64,000 nucleotides of DNA, from contig CP148031.1 in the NCBI GenBank assembly GCA_040500365.1, forward strand, positions 558,001-622,000, read 5' to 3'. This document shows, piece by piece, positions 34,251 to 42,915 of the stretch (position 1 is the stretch's first letter; every line of letters begins with the position of its first letter). The translations under genes and the position numbers were made by a program. Origin of the DNA: Dehalobacter alkaniphilus (lineage in GTDB: Bacteria; Bacillota; Desulfitobacteriia; Desulfitobacteriales; Syntrophobotulaceae). Below the pieces are notes generated by a model. The model searched no databases, was not told the origin of the DNA, and saw only the letters and a list, made by a program, of their open reading frames with translations.

Positions 34251-34919
34251 TTAAATATGCATGCGTTTGGCTAGTTCTGCCTTGATATTTTCCCCTTGAA
34301 AGATCAGGATCGCAGACAGGAATATGATGCTGACGGCAACAGAGATTACGGAAGGGTATAGCACATGGATCCAGTCAAACAAGAGAAATATTACCGGAAT
34401 GATGCCGAGAAGACCATCTAACAGAAAATAAGTAATGTAATCTCTGGCCCTGAGCTTCATAATTTTCGCCGTTACATACAGCACGAACATGGCGGAAACA
34501 AACAAAATAGGAACAACAAAGTCTAGGGACCAGCCCCGCCAGCCGGTTCCCCAGTCCCAGACAACACTAAGAAAAGATAAAATGGTTACCTGCCACATGA
34601 TATTCTTGGTAATATGATGCCTTTTCCTGATGACGATAATTAAACTCAGCCACATGCTGATGAGGCCGAATAAAGCAAAAACAGGCCAGTTTATACTCGA
34701 GGGAAATAACGCATAGACCACAAAACTGACGACCAGAGCAACGACAGAGGCAAAAATCATAATCCGCAAGGCCAGATGCCGTTCATAGAAAGGAGGAACC
34801 ACCGGATAGATTTCCTGCTGATCGTAGGCACCATCGTCTTCCGGCAGAATATTTCCACATAGGGGACAATTCCTTTTATTGCCGCGTATGCGGACCTGGC
34901 AATGGCTGCAATATTGCAT
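34251..34919 (-). CDS. Membrane protein with N-terminal zinc ribbon (DUF6320-like)
   Basis: 222 residues from ATG 34919 behind AGAGGATC; an upstream in-frame ATG overlaps the previous gene. It starts with a zinc ribbon (YCSHCQVRIRGNKRNCPLCG), then six or so membrane segments from residue 60 on (ALRIMIFASVVALVVSFVVY, VFALFGLISMWLSLIIVI and more). This type is usually encoded next to condensation-like acyltransferases and lipases, as here. Function unknown; an envelope lipid role is inferred from neighbours. Confidence 0.7.
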   Translation of the reverse strand: MQYCSHCQVRIRGNKRNCPLCGNILPEDDGAYDQQEIYPVVPPFYERHLALRIMIFASVVALVVSFVVYALFPSSINWPVFALFGLISMWLSLIIVIRKRHHITKNIMWQVTILSFLSVVWDWGTGWRGWSLDFVVPILFVSAMFVLYVTAKIMKLRARDYITYFLLDGLLGIIPVIFLLFDWIHVLYPSVISVAVSIIFLSAILIFQGENIKAELAKRMHI

Positions 34920-34945
34920 AAAGATGATCCTCTCTGTTAACTCGA

Positions 34946-36229
34946 TTAAAGATTGCATGTAATTTCAATGTCGATGCCGTTTTCTGAAAGGAACTCAAAA
35001 AAAGTACGTTGAATTTCAGTTTCTCGGAAGGGTGAACTAAAACTTACAGCCAGCCTGTCGTTGTAGGAGCATATGCTGATATGAGGCATTCTGGCGCTGC
35101 TGCAAAGGCTAAACTGCCGAATATAGCGTTTGAATTCTTCTGGAAGCAAGATTTGACCGATATTCGTTATTGCCGCAGTGATCCCCCTGTCAGCAATTTT
35201 GCTGGCCAGGCGCAGCGAATAATCCTTGAAAGGCAAAGGAATAATCCGGGTCAGAAGATTCTTTTCAATTGACATTAATTGATTTAAGCGTTGATTTAAA
35301 CTTTCTGCAGTAAGCTCTTTTCGGAAGTCCTCACTTACACCTCGAATCACGTCTTGAAAATTGGGGCTTTCTTGGCCAAAGGGATAACCAATATTCATCG
35401 TGCTGAAAAAATTTCTGGTTGTCTCAGATTGAAAAAAATTCCGCAAATTAATCGGGACGGACAAAACCACGGGATCATTCTTCGTGCGTACAGGCCTTTC
35501 TTTATGTAGGGCATAAATAAACAAGGCGGCAATAAAAACAGTCAAAGTAGCATTATATTCATGTGCTAATCCCAAAGCTGCCTTGGTAGACATCGAACCT
35601 TCGATTACTTTCACTTTGTTTTCATCCAGCCTGGTTCCACGGATGCGATAAGTCCGGGCTGTTTTCGCCTTGTTCGGGTTATCCATCAGCTTCAGAATAT
35701 CCAGATCCCGGCCTTCAAAATATCTGCCGAAACTGTCATCCATTTTTTCGCTGATCGAGGCGTTTGGCTTGAATTCAGGGATTTGGTCCGCAAAGGCTTC
35801 CTTATACCGCAGACGGATATAATGATAGACCAGGGTTTTCATGAACCAGAGCGCCCCAGTACCGTCAGATAAAGCATGAAAAATTTCCAGATTGATTCTG
35901 TTGTGGTAATAGGATATCCGGAAAAGCAAATTCTTTCTGTCATCAAGATAGATCGGCGCACAGACCGGATCAGACTCCCTTTCAACTACAGGATGTAGGT
36001 CGCTGGTCTGAAAATAATACCAGAATACGCCTTTCCGTAAGACGGATTTGTAAAACGGAAAATAATCCATCGTGATATTCAGGGCTTCCTGCAACATTTC
36101 AGGATCTACAGCGTTATAGAGTTCACAGGCCAGCCGGAATACTTTCGTGTCTTTATTGCTGCATGTTGCCGGAAAGATCTTAGAGGCATTATCCAGTCTA
36201 GTCCACTCAACGCTCTTTCGCTGTCTCAT
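34946..36229 (-). CDS. Condensation-domain-like acyltransferase
   Basis: 427 residues. It resembles alcohol acetyltransferase / NRPS condensation-fold enzymes. HALSDG at 118-123 is the HxxxDG catalytic motif, in which the second histidine of the classical HHxxxDG is replaced by phenylalanine (F117). LSVPINLRNFF near 265 and the FSSPFRETEIQ segment near the end are other conserved parts. The gene is followed by the zinc-ribbon membrane protein gene after a short gap, and preceded 80 bases upstream by an esterase gene, so the three likely form an operon. The acyl donor and acceptor are unknown. Confidence 0.75.
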   Translation of the reverse strand: MRQRKSVEWTRLDNASKIFPATCSNKDTKVFRLACELYNAVDPEMLQEALNITMDYFPFYKSVLRKGVFWYYFQTSDLHPVVERESDPVCAPIYLDDRKNLLFRISYYHNRINLEIFHALSDGTGALWFMKTLVYHYIRLRYKEAFADQIPEFKPNASISEKMDDSFGRYFEGRDLDILKLMDNPNKAKTARTYRIRGTRLDENKVKVIEGSMSTKAALGLAHEYNATLTVFIAALFIYALHKERPVRTKNDPVVLSVPINLRNFFQSETTRNFFSTMNIGYPFGQESPNFQDVIRGVSEDFRKELTAESLNQRLNQLMSIEKNLLTRIIPLPFKDYSLRLASKIADRGITAAITNIGQILLPEEFKRYIRQFSLCSSARMPHISICSYNDRLAVSFSSPFRETEIQRTFFEFLSENGIDIEITCNL

Positions 36230-36309
36230 TCGATCACCTTTCTGATATGGTACTATGTTAACCCTAAAATTAGAATATTGAGAATCTGCTCGTCATCATA
36301 TTATATTTT

Positions 36310-37236
36310 TTAGGTTGACAATGTACTGCCATCTAAAAAAGAATTAATCACTTTATAGCATGTGATGAGTTGCTCCGTGTTCCATGCCAGCGAGAAGAAA
36401 CCATGAACAGCGTCTTTCATTCGGTATATCCTGACATCGTTGCCGGATTCCCTCAGACGCATTCCATAAGCCTCCCCCTCATCACGGAGTGGGTCAAATT
36501 CAGCCGTGATAATCAGTGTCTGGGGCTGATTCGATAAATCTTTAGCTAAGAGTGGTGCTGCGTAAGGGTTGTTGCGGTCTTCTTCTCTTTGAACATATAG
36601 ATCCATATAATCCTGAATGCGTTTGGCAGTTAATATATAATCTGTACCATTTTCCCGTATAGACGGAAATGGAGAGCTTGGGCTATGATCAATATAGGTT
36701 GCGGGATAGATGAGTATTTGACGGGGGGGCAGAAATTCACCCCTGTCTCTGGCCATTAAAGACACGGCTGCTGCCAGATTGCCGCCCGCACTGTCCCCAA
36801 TCAAGGTAATATCCTTGGGACTGCATTGCAGTAGATCATGGCGTAAGGATAACTCCCTGGCAACATGATAACATTCCTCAATGCCGGCTGGGAAGGGGTT
36901 TTCCGGCGCTAAAAGATAATCTACGGAAATAACCGTATGATTGGTCTGATCCGCCATTTTGGCACAGACATTGGTGTAGGAATCAATGTCTCCAGTAACC
37001 CATCCTCCGCCGTGAAAGAAGATTAGAACTCTGGGGATTTCTTGGTTTTCAGGACGAAAAATCCGCACCGGGATTTCTCTTGAAGCAACAATGATCTTAT
37101 GGTCCAATAAATTGTACAGCGGCTTAAAATATGGATGTACAACCTTCTGGACTTTCCGGTAGATCTTATAGGTCTTCTTAATATTTACATCCGGATAGGA
37201 TAGTGCTTTTAAAAGCCTTTTTCTGAAGCGTTTCAT
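36310..37236 (-). CDS. Alpha/beta hydrolase, HSL-type esterase
   Basis: 308 residues. The HSL family motifs are clear: HGGGW at 75-79 (oxyanion hole) and GDSAGG at 147-152 with nucleophile S149. The aspartate (FDPLRDEG) and histidine (AVHGFFSL) of the triad are near residues 250 and 280. It would hydrolyse short or medium acyl esters in the cytoplasm. It stands first in the minus-strand trio and is divergent from the HD-GYP gene. Confidence 0.88.
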   Translation of the reverse strand: MKRFRKRLLKALSYPDVNIKKTYKIYRKVQKVVHPYFKPLYNLLDHKIIVASREIPVRIFRPENQEIPRVLIFFHGGGWVTGDIDSYTNVCAKMADQTNHTVISVDYLLAPENPFPAGIEECYHVARELSLRHDLLQCSPKDITLIGDSAGGNLAAAVSLMARDRGEFLPPRQILIYPATYIDHSPSSPFPSIRENGTDYILTAKRIQDYMDLYVQREEDRNNPYAAPLLAKDLSNQPQTLIITAEFDPLRDEGEAYGMRLRESGNDVRIYRMKDAVHGFFSLAWNTEQLITCYKVINSFLDGSTLST

Positions 37237-37283
37237 TGAACGACAACGACCTCTCTTTCTCTGTGCTATCCTATCCTGATTCC

Positions 37284-37319
37284 ATTATAATCGAAAAACG
37301 CAAGTTTATCGATTATAAT
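37284..37319. repeat. 11-bp perfect inverted repeat (candidate operator)
   Basis: ATTATAATCGA (37284-37294) and TCGATTATAAT (37309-37319) are exact reverse complements, 14 bases apart, in the divergent region between the esterase and HD-GYP genes. Each arm contains a TATAAT, so it may overlap a promoter. Confidence 0.5.
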
Positions 37320-37391
37320 TCCACATTCGCTGGCGGCAATTTGTTCCCTTATTTGATGCTTGTCCATATACTGATGAAGGGGGGGATTGGA

Positions 37392-37910
37392 ATGAATGAT
37401 CCCTGCGATTTGAACCATCAGATAAGGACACAGCGTCTGGCCCTCCAAATAGCGAGGAATTTAGGTATTGTCAAAGAGGAACAATTAAAGCCAATTAGTA
37501 TTGCTTCACGACTTCACGATATTGGGAAAATAAGCATCCCCTCAGACATTCTCCTGAAACCCGGAAAATTAACTGATTCAGAATTTGCGGTCATCCGGAT
37601 GCATCCCGAAATTGGTTGTGCTGCAATATCTAGGGTCAATTTCCCATGGCCAATCGCTGAAATCATTCTTGAGCACCATGAAAATATGGATGGCTCGGGG
37701 TATCCCCGCGGTTTAAAGGGGCAGGAAATACGATTTGAAGCCAAAATTATCAGAGTCGCGGATACAATCGATGCGATGGCAAGTGATAGAGCATACAGGG
37801 CAGCCCAGCCGAAGCAGGAAATCATTTCGGAGTTAAACCGCGGAAAAGGACTCATTTATTGCAAGGAAATCTGCGAAGCTGCGATAGCCTATCTGACAGC
37901 TGAATCATAA
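37392..37910 (+). CDS. HD-GYP domain phosphohydrolase (no sensor domain)
   Basis: 172 residues from ATG 37392, behind GGGGGG. The HD-GYP core is present: HDIGKISIP, then HPEIG, then HHENMDGSGYPRGL with GYP intact, and RVADTIDAM. Family members hydrolyse c-di-GMP. It lacks a receiver or membrane sensor, so it may act as a stand-alone enzyme or be part of an incomplete protein. A longer reading from 37236 adds a segment without start signal. A large terminator follows. Confidence 0.82.
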   Translation: MNDPCDLNHQIRTQRLALQIARNLGIVKEEQLKPISIASRLHDIGKISIPSDILLKPGKLTDSEFAVIRMHPEIGCAAISRVNFPWPIAEIILEHHENMDGSGYPRGLKGQEIRFEAKIIRVADTIDAMASDRAYRAAQPKQEIISELNRGKGLIYCKEICEAAIAYLTAES

Positions 37911-37957
37911 TGAATAATAAAAAATTCAAAAATAATAATTAAATGAAGAGAAAATAA

Positions 37958-38006
37958 GCCCAAAGAAATACCAGACAGCATGTATTATCTGGTTTTTTCT
38001 TTGGGC
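37958..38006. terminator. Long bidirectional terminator hairpin
   Basis: GCCCAAAGAAA (37958-37968) pairs with TTTCTTTGGGC (37996-38006), and ACCAGA with TCTGGT continues the stem after a one-base mismatch/bulge. It sits between the convergent HD-GYP gene and a minus-strand small gene. Confidence 0.8.
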
Positions 38007-38031
38007 GAATCTTTTGCCGAGCAGCTAGTTC

Positions 38032-38175
38032 TTACTTGCTTTTTTTAAAAGCCAATAAGACCAGCTCTTCATTGTTTGCTTTGTATTGAGAATTCAGGGT
38101 TGATTCAGTTTGTTTGACCTGATTTAGCTGGGTCTGATCAAGTTGGGCAAAATCCATATGCATGACACTGTCCAC
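38032..38175 (-). CDS. 47-residue hypothetical protein
   Basis: From GTG 38175 with AAGGAGG 9 bases ahead. The product is Gln/Asn/Lys-rich (FAQLDQTQLNQVKQTESTLN, then NEELVLLAFKKS), soluble and helical. No family is recognised. The strong ribosome site and the flanking terminator support a real gene, probably transcribed with the upstream small membrane protein gene. Confidence 0.6.
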   Translation of the reverse strand: MDSVMHMDFAQLDQTQLNQVKQTESTLNSQYKANNEELVLLAFKKSK

Positions 38176-38194
38176 GGCTTAAGACCTCCTTAAA

Positions 38195-38389
38195 TTAAAA
38201 GCGGTGTTCATATAAGTCAATCCCGCCCAATATCATATGGGCTAGACCAAACCCGATGATTCCGGCACTGATTAGGGGATATACTTCCCTTTTGCTCATA
38301 CCATTTTTTTTCATATCTTTGACCCTTAAGGCAACACCGGCTGCTGTGACTGCAGTTCCTAATGCGCTGGGTATCAAGCCTTCCCGCAT
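38195..38389 (-). CDS. Small membrane protein
   Basis: 64 residues. I prefer the ATG at 38389 because AGGAGG lies 8 bases ahead; the first ATG at 38395 would leave only 2 bases. Two weak hydrophobic helices (SALGTAVTAAGVALRV and YPLISAGIIGFGLAHMIL) are joined by a basic loop (KDMKKNGMSKRE). It resembles small asparagine synthase-like or sporulation-associated membrane proteins, but no family can be named. Confidence 0.6.
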   Translation of the reverse strand: MREGLIPSALGTAVTAAGVALRVKDMKKNGMSKREVYPLISAGIIGFGLAHMILGGIDLYEHRF

Positions 38390-38502
38390 CGTCATTCCCT
38401 CCTAAATTAAAATTCTGTCTTTAGCTTTAACCAATTTAGCAAATTTTATTAGCTGTCTTTAAATGAAATTTTTTGACAATTGATAAAATCTCTAACTTAG
38501 AT

Positions 38503-38531
38503 AGAAAAATACCCCTGCGTCCAGGGGTATT
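38503..38531 (-). terminator. Terminator after the MazG-like gene (minus strand)
   Basis: AATACCCCTG-cgtc-CAGGGGTATT is a perfect 10-bp hairpin. On the minus strand it runs into a T-stretch (complement of 38503-38509). Confidence 0.7.
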
Positions 38532-38701
38532 AGATAAGTTTGCGCCAAGTCTAATTAAATATGTATCTCAGCCTACTTTAGCATAATGAAATATTGATGG
38601 TCAATAGATTTTGCCAAGTACTGGGTATGGTGAATAAAAAATATTTTACTAATTACAGAAAAAGGTATAAAATGGTACTTGTTGTAAATGCGCCCGGCTA
38701 G

Positions 38702-39025
38702 TCATTCCGGCTGTTTTCTGGTCCAGCGCTTGCTATCCCGGAGACGGTATTTTTCCATCATTCCTTCAAAGGATTTTTCAAGGTCTATCTGAAGCGAATT
38801 GGCCATACATATGATGATAAACAGAATGTCGGCCATTTCCAGCGCAAGATCACCCTCCTGCTCGGACGGTTTCTTGGGTTTTTCTCCGTAACGATGATTA
38901 ACCTCTCTGGCCAGCTCGCCAACTTCTTCAATCAGCCGGAGCATCATCGAAGAGGGCTGCCAGTAACCCTCTTCAAATTGGGAAACCCAATTATCGACTT
39001 CTTTTTGCCAATCTTTGATATCCAT
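38702..39025 (-). CDS. MazG-like nucleotide pyrophosphohydrolase
   Basis: 107 residues from ATG 39025 behind AAGGGAG. The all-alpha NTP pyrophosphohydrolase motif is present: EEVGELAREV, then GDLALEMADILFIIICMAN, giving the E-x2-E plus E-x2-D metal site. It hydrolyses nucleoside triphosphates to monophosphates and would act as house-cleaning. A longer in-frame version has no ribosome site. Confidence 0.85.
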   Translation of the reverse strand: MDIKDWQKEVDNWVSQFEEGYWQPSSMMLRLIEEVGELAREVNHRYGEKPKKPSEQEGDLALEMADILFIIICMANSLQIDLEKSFEGMMEKYRLRDSKRWTRKQPE

Positions 39026-39150
39026 CGCGAACAGTACTCCCTTGCAGTTTATTGTAAGTTCAATTTTAAGGGAATTTTTCCTGTCGGGCAAGGAATTTAG
39101 GGATTAATGTAGAATCATGATCCATTGATCTATTTTTAAGGAGTGAGACA

Positions 39151-39978
39151 GTGGCATATCTGCAGACGTTTGCACAAATGGTTCAATGGAAAGATTTCGT
39201 AGATATTGTCGTTGTCGCGATCATTATCTATCAATTGCTTATGCTGATTAAAGGAACAAGGGCCGTCCAATTAATCAAGGGTCTTTTTGTGTTTATGGTC
39301 ATTTCTCTGATTGCGAGGCAGCTTGGTCTGACGACGCTGAACTGGATGGTGGAAAAAGTCTGGACCATGCTGGTTGTTGCGCTGCCTGTCGTTTTTCAGC
39401 CTGAGTTAAGAAGGACCCTGGAACAGATTGGTAGAGGTAAGTTTATTACCATGCACCCGGCGACAACCGGACCTGAGGAGTATAAGAAGCTGATCGAGGA
39501 AATTGTCAGGTGCAGTCAGGTTTTATCGCAAAGCCGCATTGGTGCTTTGATCGTCCTTGAAAAAACAACCGGGATTCAGGAATATGTTGAGACCGGTGTT
39601 AAAATTGATGGGGTTGTCTCTTCAGAGTTCCTGGTCAACCTATTTATTCCAAAGTCGCCGCTCCATGACGGCGCGGTGATTATCCGTGGGGACAGGGTTG
39701 CGGCTGCAGGCTGTTTTTTACCTTTGACCCAGGATAATGGACTGCAGAAGGATTTGGGGACCAGACACAGAGCTGCTTTAGGGCTTTCAGAAGTATCAGA
39801 TGCGCTGGTTATCATCGTATCTGAAGAAACTGGTGTCGTTTCTACGGCCAAAAACAGCAGGCTCACCCGCTTCCTTGATGAAAAGAGCCTCCGCGATCTT
39901 TTAAAGAATGAGATCCTGGTCGAAAAAGCTTCCGGGCACAATCTGTTCCGAAGAGGTGACAACAATGCCAATACGTGA
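39151..39978 (+). CDS. cdaA: Diadenylate cyclase CdaA
   Basis: 275 residues from GTG 39151 behind AAGGAGTGAG. It makes c-di-AMP from two ATP. Three hydrophobic N-terminal segments are followed by the DAC domain with DGA at 173-175 (LHDGAVIIRG) and TRHR at 204-207, the catalytic and nucleotide sites. The next gene encodes CdaR, and glmM follows two genes later, the conserved order that couples c-di-AMP to cell-wall synthesis. Start codons of cdaR lie inside the end of this gene. Confidence 0.95.
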   Translation: MAYLQTFAQMVQWKDFVDIVVVAIIIYQLLMLIKGTRAVQLIKGLFVFMVISLIARQLGLTTLNWMVEKVWTMLVVALPVVFQPELRRTLEQIGRGKFITMHPATTGPEEYKKLIEEIVRCSQVLSQSRIGALIVLEKTTGIQEYVETGVKIDGVVSSEFLVNLFIPKSPLHDGAVIIRGDRVAAAGCFLPLTQDNGLQKDLGTRHRAALGLSEVSDALVIIVSEETGVVSTAKNSRLTRFLDEKSLRDLLKNEILVEKASGHNLFRRGDNNANT

Positions 39979-41212
39979 TATTTTACGGCGAAACCTTGGA
40001 TATAAAGTGATCTCTCTGATCCTGGCGATTGTTTTCTGGGTATGGCTGACCAGCCAGAATAATTCCTCGATTTTTTCAAAGAATATTGATACCCGGCAGC
40101 TGGTGTTTTACAACCAGCCCTCCAATATTGGGATCATATCGCCGGTTCCGACGATTACGATCCGGATTGACAGTTCCTCCCAAGAAAGCAGTGTCAAAGA
40201 CCTGGTTGCTTATGTCGACCTCAAAGATGCTGTAGTCGGGGAATCCACCTATGATGTTCAAATTAATGCACCGGAAGGTATAAAAGTTGAAGAAATCAGT
40301 CCGAAAACAGTGACATTAAAGCTGGATCGGCTTGAGGACAAGATTGTCAAGGTTCAGGCCAACGTTAAGGGTAAACCGGCTTCCGGCTATGAGGCAGGCG
40401 AACTGTTATTCACTCCTTCCGTGGTGAATGTACGGGGACCTGCATCGGTCCTGGCCAACCTTACAAGCGTCACCGTCGATGTAGAATTTACAGATCTCAC
40501 AGAGAGCAAAAGTGTGGTTAGGCCGGTCTACTTTACTGATAACCAAAATGCGGGGATTTTTGACGCGAATCCGTACCCTACACTGCAGGCTTTTCCCGAT
40601 ACTGTTGAGGTAATCATGCCGGTATATGCAAAAGGGACGGCGAGTAAAACTGTGCCGCTCCGGGTGGTAACTAAAGGGACACCTGCGGATGGAATGGAAG
40701 TACGGCTCGTGACTCCGCTTCCGTCACAGGTTCAGCTCGTTGGTAAAGAGGAAGCACTTAAAGCGGTCGAATATTTAAATCTTGGGACTGTTGATATCAG
40801 CGGAATTACCAGCACCAAAACCATTAATGTTTCCCTGAATTCAATTGTTTTGCCCAACGGAGTGTCTTTCAGTAAGGGAACCAAAATCAGCGTCATGGTT
40901 TATGTCGGTGCCAAAGCGGAGAATGAGATCCTGAAAGCGATACCGGTCGGGATTAAAAATATTCCCGACGGACTGACTGCTGATAACATTCAGCCGATCG
41001 ATGTCACGGTCAGCGGATATCCGGATATTCTTAAAGCGCTGAAACAAGAGGATATTTCCTGTTGGATAGATGCTAAAGGCCTGAAAGAAGGGACATACTC
41101 CGACGTATCGGTACTGTGGGAAGTCCCATCCGGGGTGACAATGGTTAGCATACCCAAAGTGCAGCTTGTTCTGAAGGCAAGCACAGCAACTTCCGGAGAT
41201 AATAAAGAATAG
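39965..41212 (+). CDS. cdaR: CdaR (YbbR-domain regulator of CdaA)
   Basis: 415 residues from ATG 39965 behind AGAGGTG. One N-terminal membrane helix (GYKVISLILAIVFWVWLTS) anchors an outside part of four tandem YbbR repeats, each about 85 residues with a strand pattern like TITIRIDSSSQESSVKDLVA and KTVTLKLDRLED. It overlaps cdaA by 14 bases. CdaR binds and modulates CdaA, and in related bacteria also contacts GlmM. Confidence 0.93.
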   Translation: MPIRDILRRNLGYKVISLILAIVFWVWLTSQNNSSIFSKNIDTRQLVFYNQPSNIGIISPVPTITIRIDSSSQESSVKDLVAYVDLKDAVVGESTYDVQINAPEGIKVEEISPKTVTLKLDRLEDKIVKVQANVKGKPASGYEAGELLFTPSVVNVRGPASVLANLTSVTVDVEFTDLTESKSVVRPVYFTDNQNAGIFDANPYPTLQAFPDTVEVIMPVYAKGTASKTVPLRVVTKGTPADGMEVRLVTPLPSQVQLVGKEEALKAVEYLNLGTVDISGITSTKTINVSLNSIVLPNGVSFSKGTKISVMVYVGAKAENEILKAIPVGIKNIPDGLTADNIQPIDVTVSGYPDILKALKQEDISCWIDAKGLKEGTYSDVSVLWEVPSGVTMVSIPKVQLVLKASTATSGDNKE

Positions 41213-41214
41213 AG

Positions 41215-42831
41215 TTGGATAGATTGAATCTGATTTGGTCGGATCTAAAGCTGTCTGTGGACCAGGATGAGGGGGAACTGCCGAATATCCTGGCCCGCAG
41301 ATTAAGAGTGTCACGCGAAAAGATCAATAACCTGCGGATACTACGGCGTTCTGTTGACGCACGCCAAAAGCCGGAGCTTTTTTTTGTTTATACCGTTGAG
41401 TTTTCTGCGCAGATTTCCGGTCCGGAATTAAGAAAAGCAATGGTCCATTATCCGCGGCTGAAAGAAAAAGTGTTTGTCCCGGAGCCCCCGCTAAATGGCT
41501 ACCCGGCGTCCAAACTTGCTTTCCGGCCGATTGTGGTGGGGACAGGACCTGCCGGATATTTTGCTGCGTTGGCCCTGGCCCGGAAAGGCTACAGGCCGCT
41601 GGTGCTGGAACGTGGAGACAAAGTTGAAGACAGAAGCGGAACAGTTGAACGCTTTTGGAATACAGGAACCCTCGATCCGGAGAGTAATGTCCAATTTGGG
41701 GAAGGCGGTGCCGGGACATTTTCCGACGGCAAGCTGACCACCCGGATTGATGACCGAAGAGTACGGGAAGTATTGGAAAGTTTTGTGGAATTCGGAGCCA
41801 GCCCCGAAATTCTGTATGCGGCCAAACCACATATCGGAACCGATATACTGAAGAAGGTCGTCGCGGCAATGCGGGCTGAAATTGAAGCTTTGGGCGGTGA
41901 GGTGCTCTTCCGGACCAAAGTGACCGGTTTGAAAACCGTCAACAATCAACTGGAGGCTGTGGAGATCGATGGTGCGGAGACGATCCCGGCTGAAACGGTG
42001 ATTCTAGCAGTCGGACACAGTGCGCGGGACGTTTATCAGTTCCTGAAGGTTCTTGGCGTGCAGCTAGAAGCGAAGCCTTTGGCGGTCGGCCTGCGAATCG
42101 AGCACCGGCAGGAATATGTCAACCTGACTCAATATGGGGGCCCTTTCCACGCTCGGCTAGGTCCGGCAGACTATCAGCTGACCTATAAAGATATAAGCAG
42201 CGGCCGAGGCGCTTATACGTTTTGCATGTGCCCCGGCGGACAGGTGATTGCCTCTTCTTCCGAAGACGGAGGGATCGTCACCAATGGGATGAGTAACTTT
42301 TCCAGGGACACTGCCATTGCGAACAGTGCGGTTGTTGTGACAGTCAGTCCGAAGGACTTTGCTTCTAGCGACCCATTAGCAGGGATTGATTTTCAGAGAG
42401 AATGGGAGCAGAAGGCTTTTCTGGCTGGAGGAAGGAATTACTGGGTACCCGCTCAGTCGGTACAGGATTTTTTGCGGAATCGGCTGACTAAGGAATTTCC
42501 TCTTGTACCGACGTACCGGCCGGGATATACATCGGTGGATCTGCATACGATTTTGCCGGATGAAATCGGCAGCGTACTCGAGAGAGCCCTGCTGGCCTTT
42601 GATCAGAAAATGAAAGGTTTTGCCGGTGCCGAAGCCACACTTTCTGGAATCGAATCCAGAACGAGTGCACCTGTCAGGATCCTGCGCAATGAATCAGGCC
42701 AGTCCGTAAACCTGAAAGGTCTGTTTCCGGCAGGAGAAGGAGCTGGGTACGCCGGCGGGATCACCAGTTCGGCGGTCGATGGGCTCAGGGCTGCCGAAAA
42801 ATTGATGGCGCAATATGCGCCCAAAGAGTAA
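41215..42831 (+). CDS. FAD-dependent dehydrogenase (YbbR/GlmM-linked family)
   Basis: 538 residues, from a TTG start; the exact start is uncertain because the ribosome site is weak. An N-terminal domain of about 95 residues is followed by the FAD dinucleotide fold VVGTGPAGYFAALALARKG. A glycine-rich loop (FGEGGAGTFSDGKLTTR) and an FAD-closing motif near the end (FPAGEGAGYAGGITSSAVDG) follow. This is the uncharacterised dehydrogenase commonly found between cdaR and glmM in Clostridia. Substrate unknown. Confidence 0.85.
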   Translation: MDRLNLIWSDLKLSVDQDEGELPNILARRLRVSREKINNLRILRRSVDARQKPELFFVYTVEFSAQISGPELRKAMVHYPRLKEKVFVPEPPLNGYPASKLAFRPIVVGTGPAGYFAALALARKGYRPLVLERGDKVEDRSGTVERFWNTGTLDPESNVQFGEGGAGTFSDGKLTTRIDDRRVREVLESFVEFGASPEILYAAKPHIGTDILKKVVAAMRAEIEALGGEVLFRTKVTGLKTVNNQLEAVEIDGAETIPAETVILAVGHSARDVYQFLKVLGVQLEAKPLAVGLRIEHRQEYVNLTQYGGPFHARLGPADYQLTYKDISSGRGAYTFCMCPGGQVIASSSEDGGIVTNGMSNFSRDTAIANSAVVVTVSPKDFASSDPLAGIDFQREWEQKAFLAGGRNYWVPAQSVQDFLRNRLTKEFPLVPTYRPGYTSVDLHTILPDEIGSVLERALLAFDQKMKGFAGAEATLSGIESRTSAPVRILRNESGQSVNLKGLFPAGEGAGYAGGITSSAVDGLRAAEKLMAQYAPKE

Positions 42832-42915
42832 GAAAAGTTGGATAGTCCAAAAAAATAAACCAATTAACAGTATATATAACCTTAAGTTGACTGAAAATGA
42901 AAGGGGAGCTTGAAT

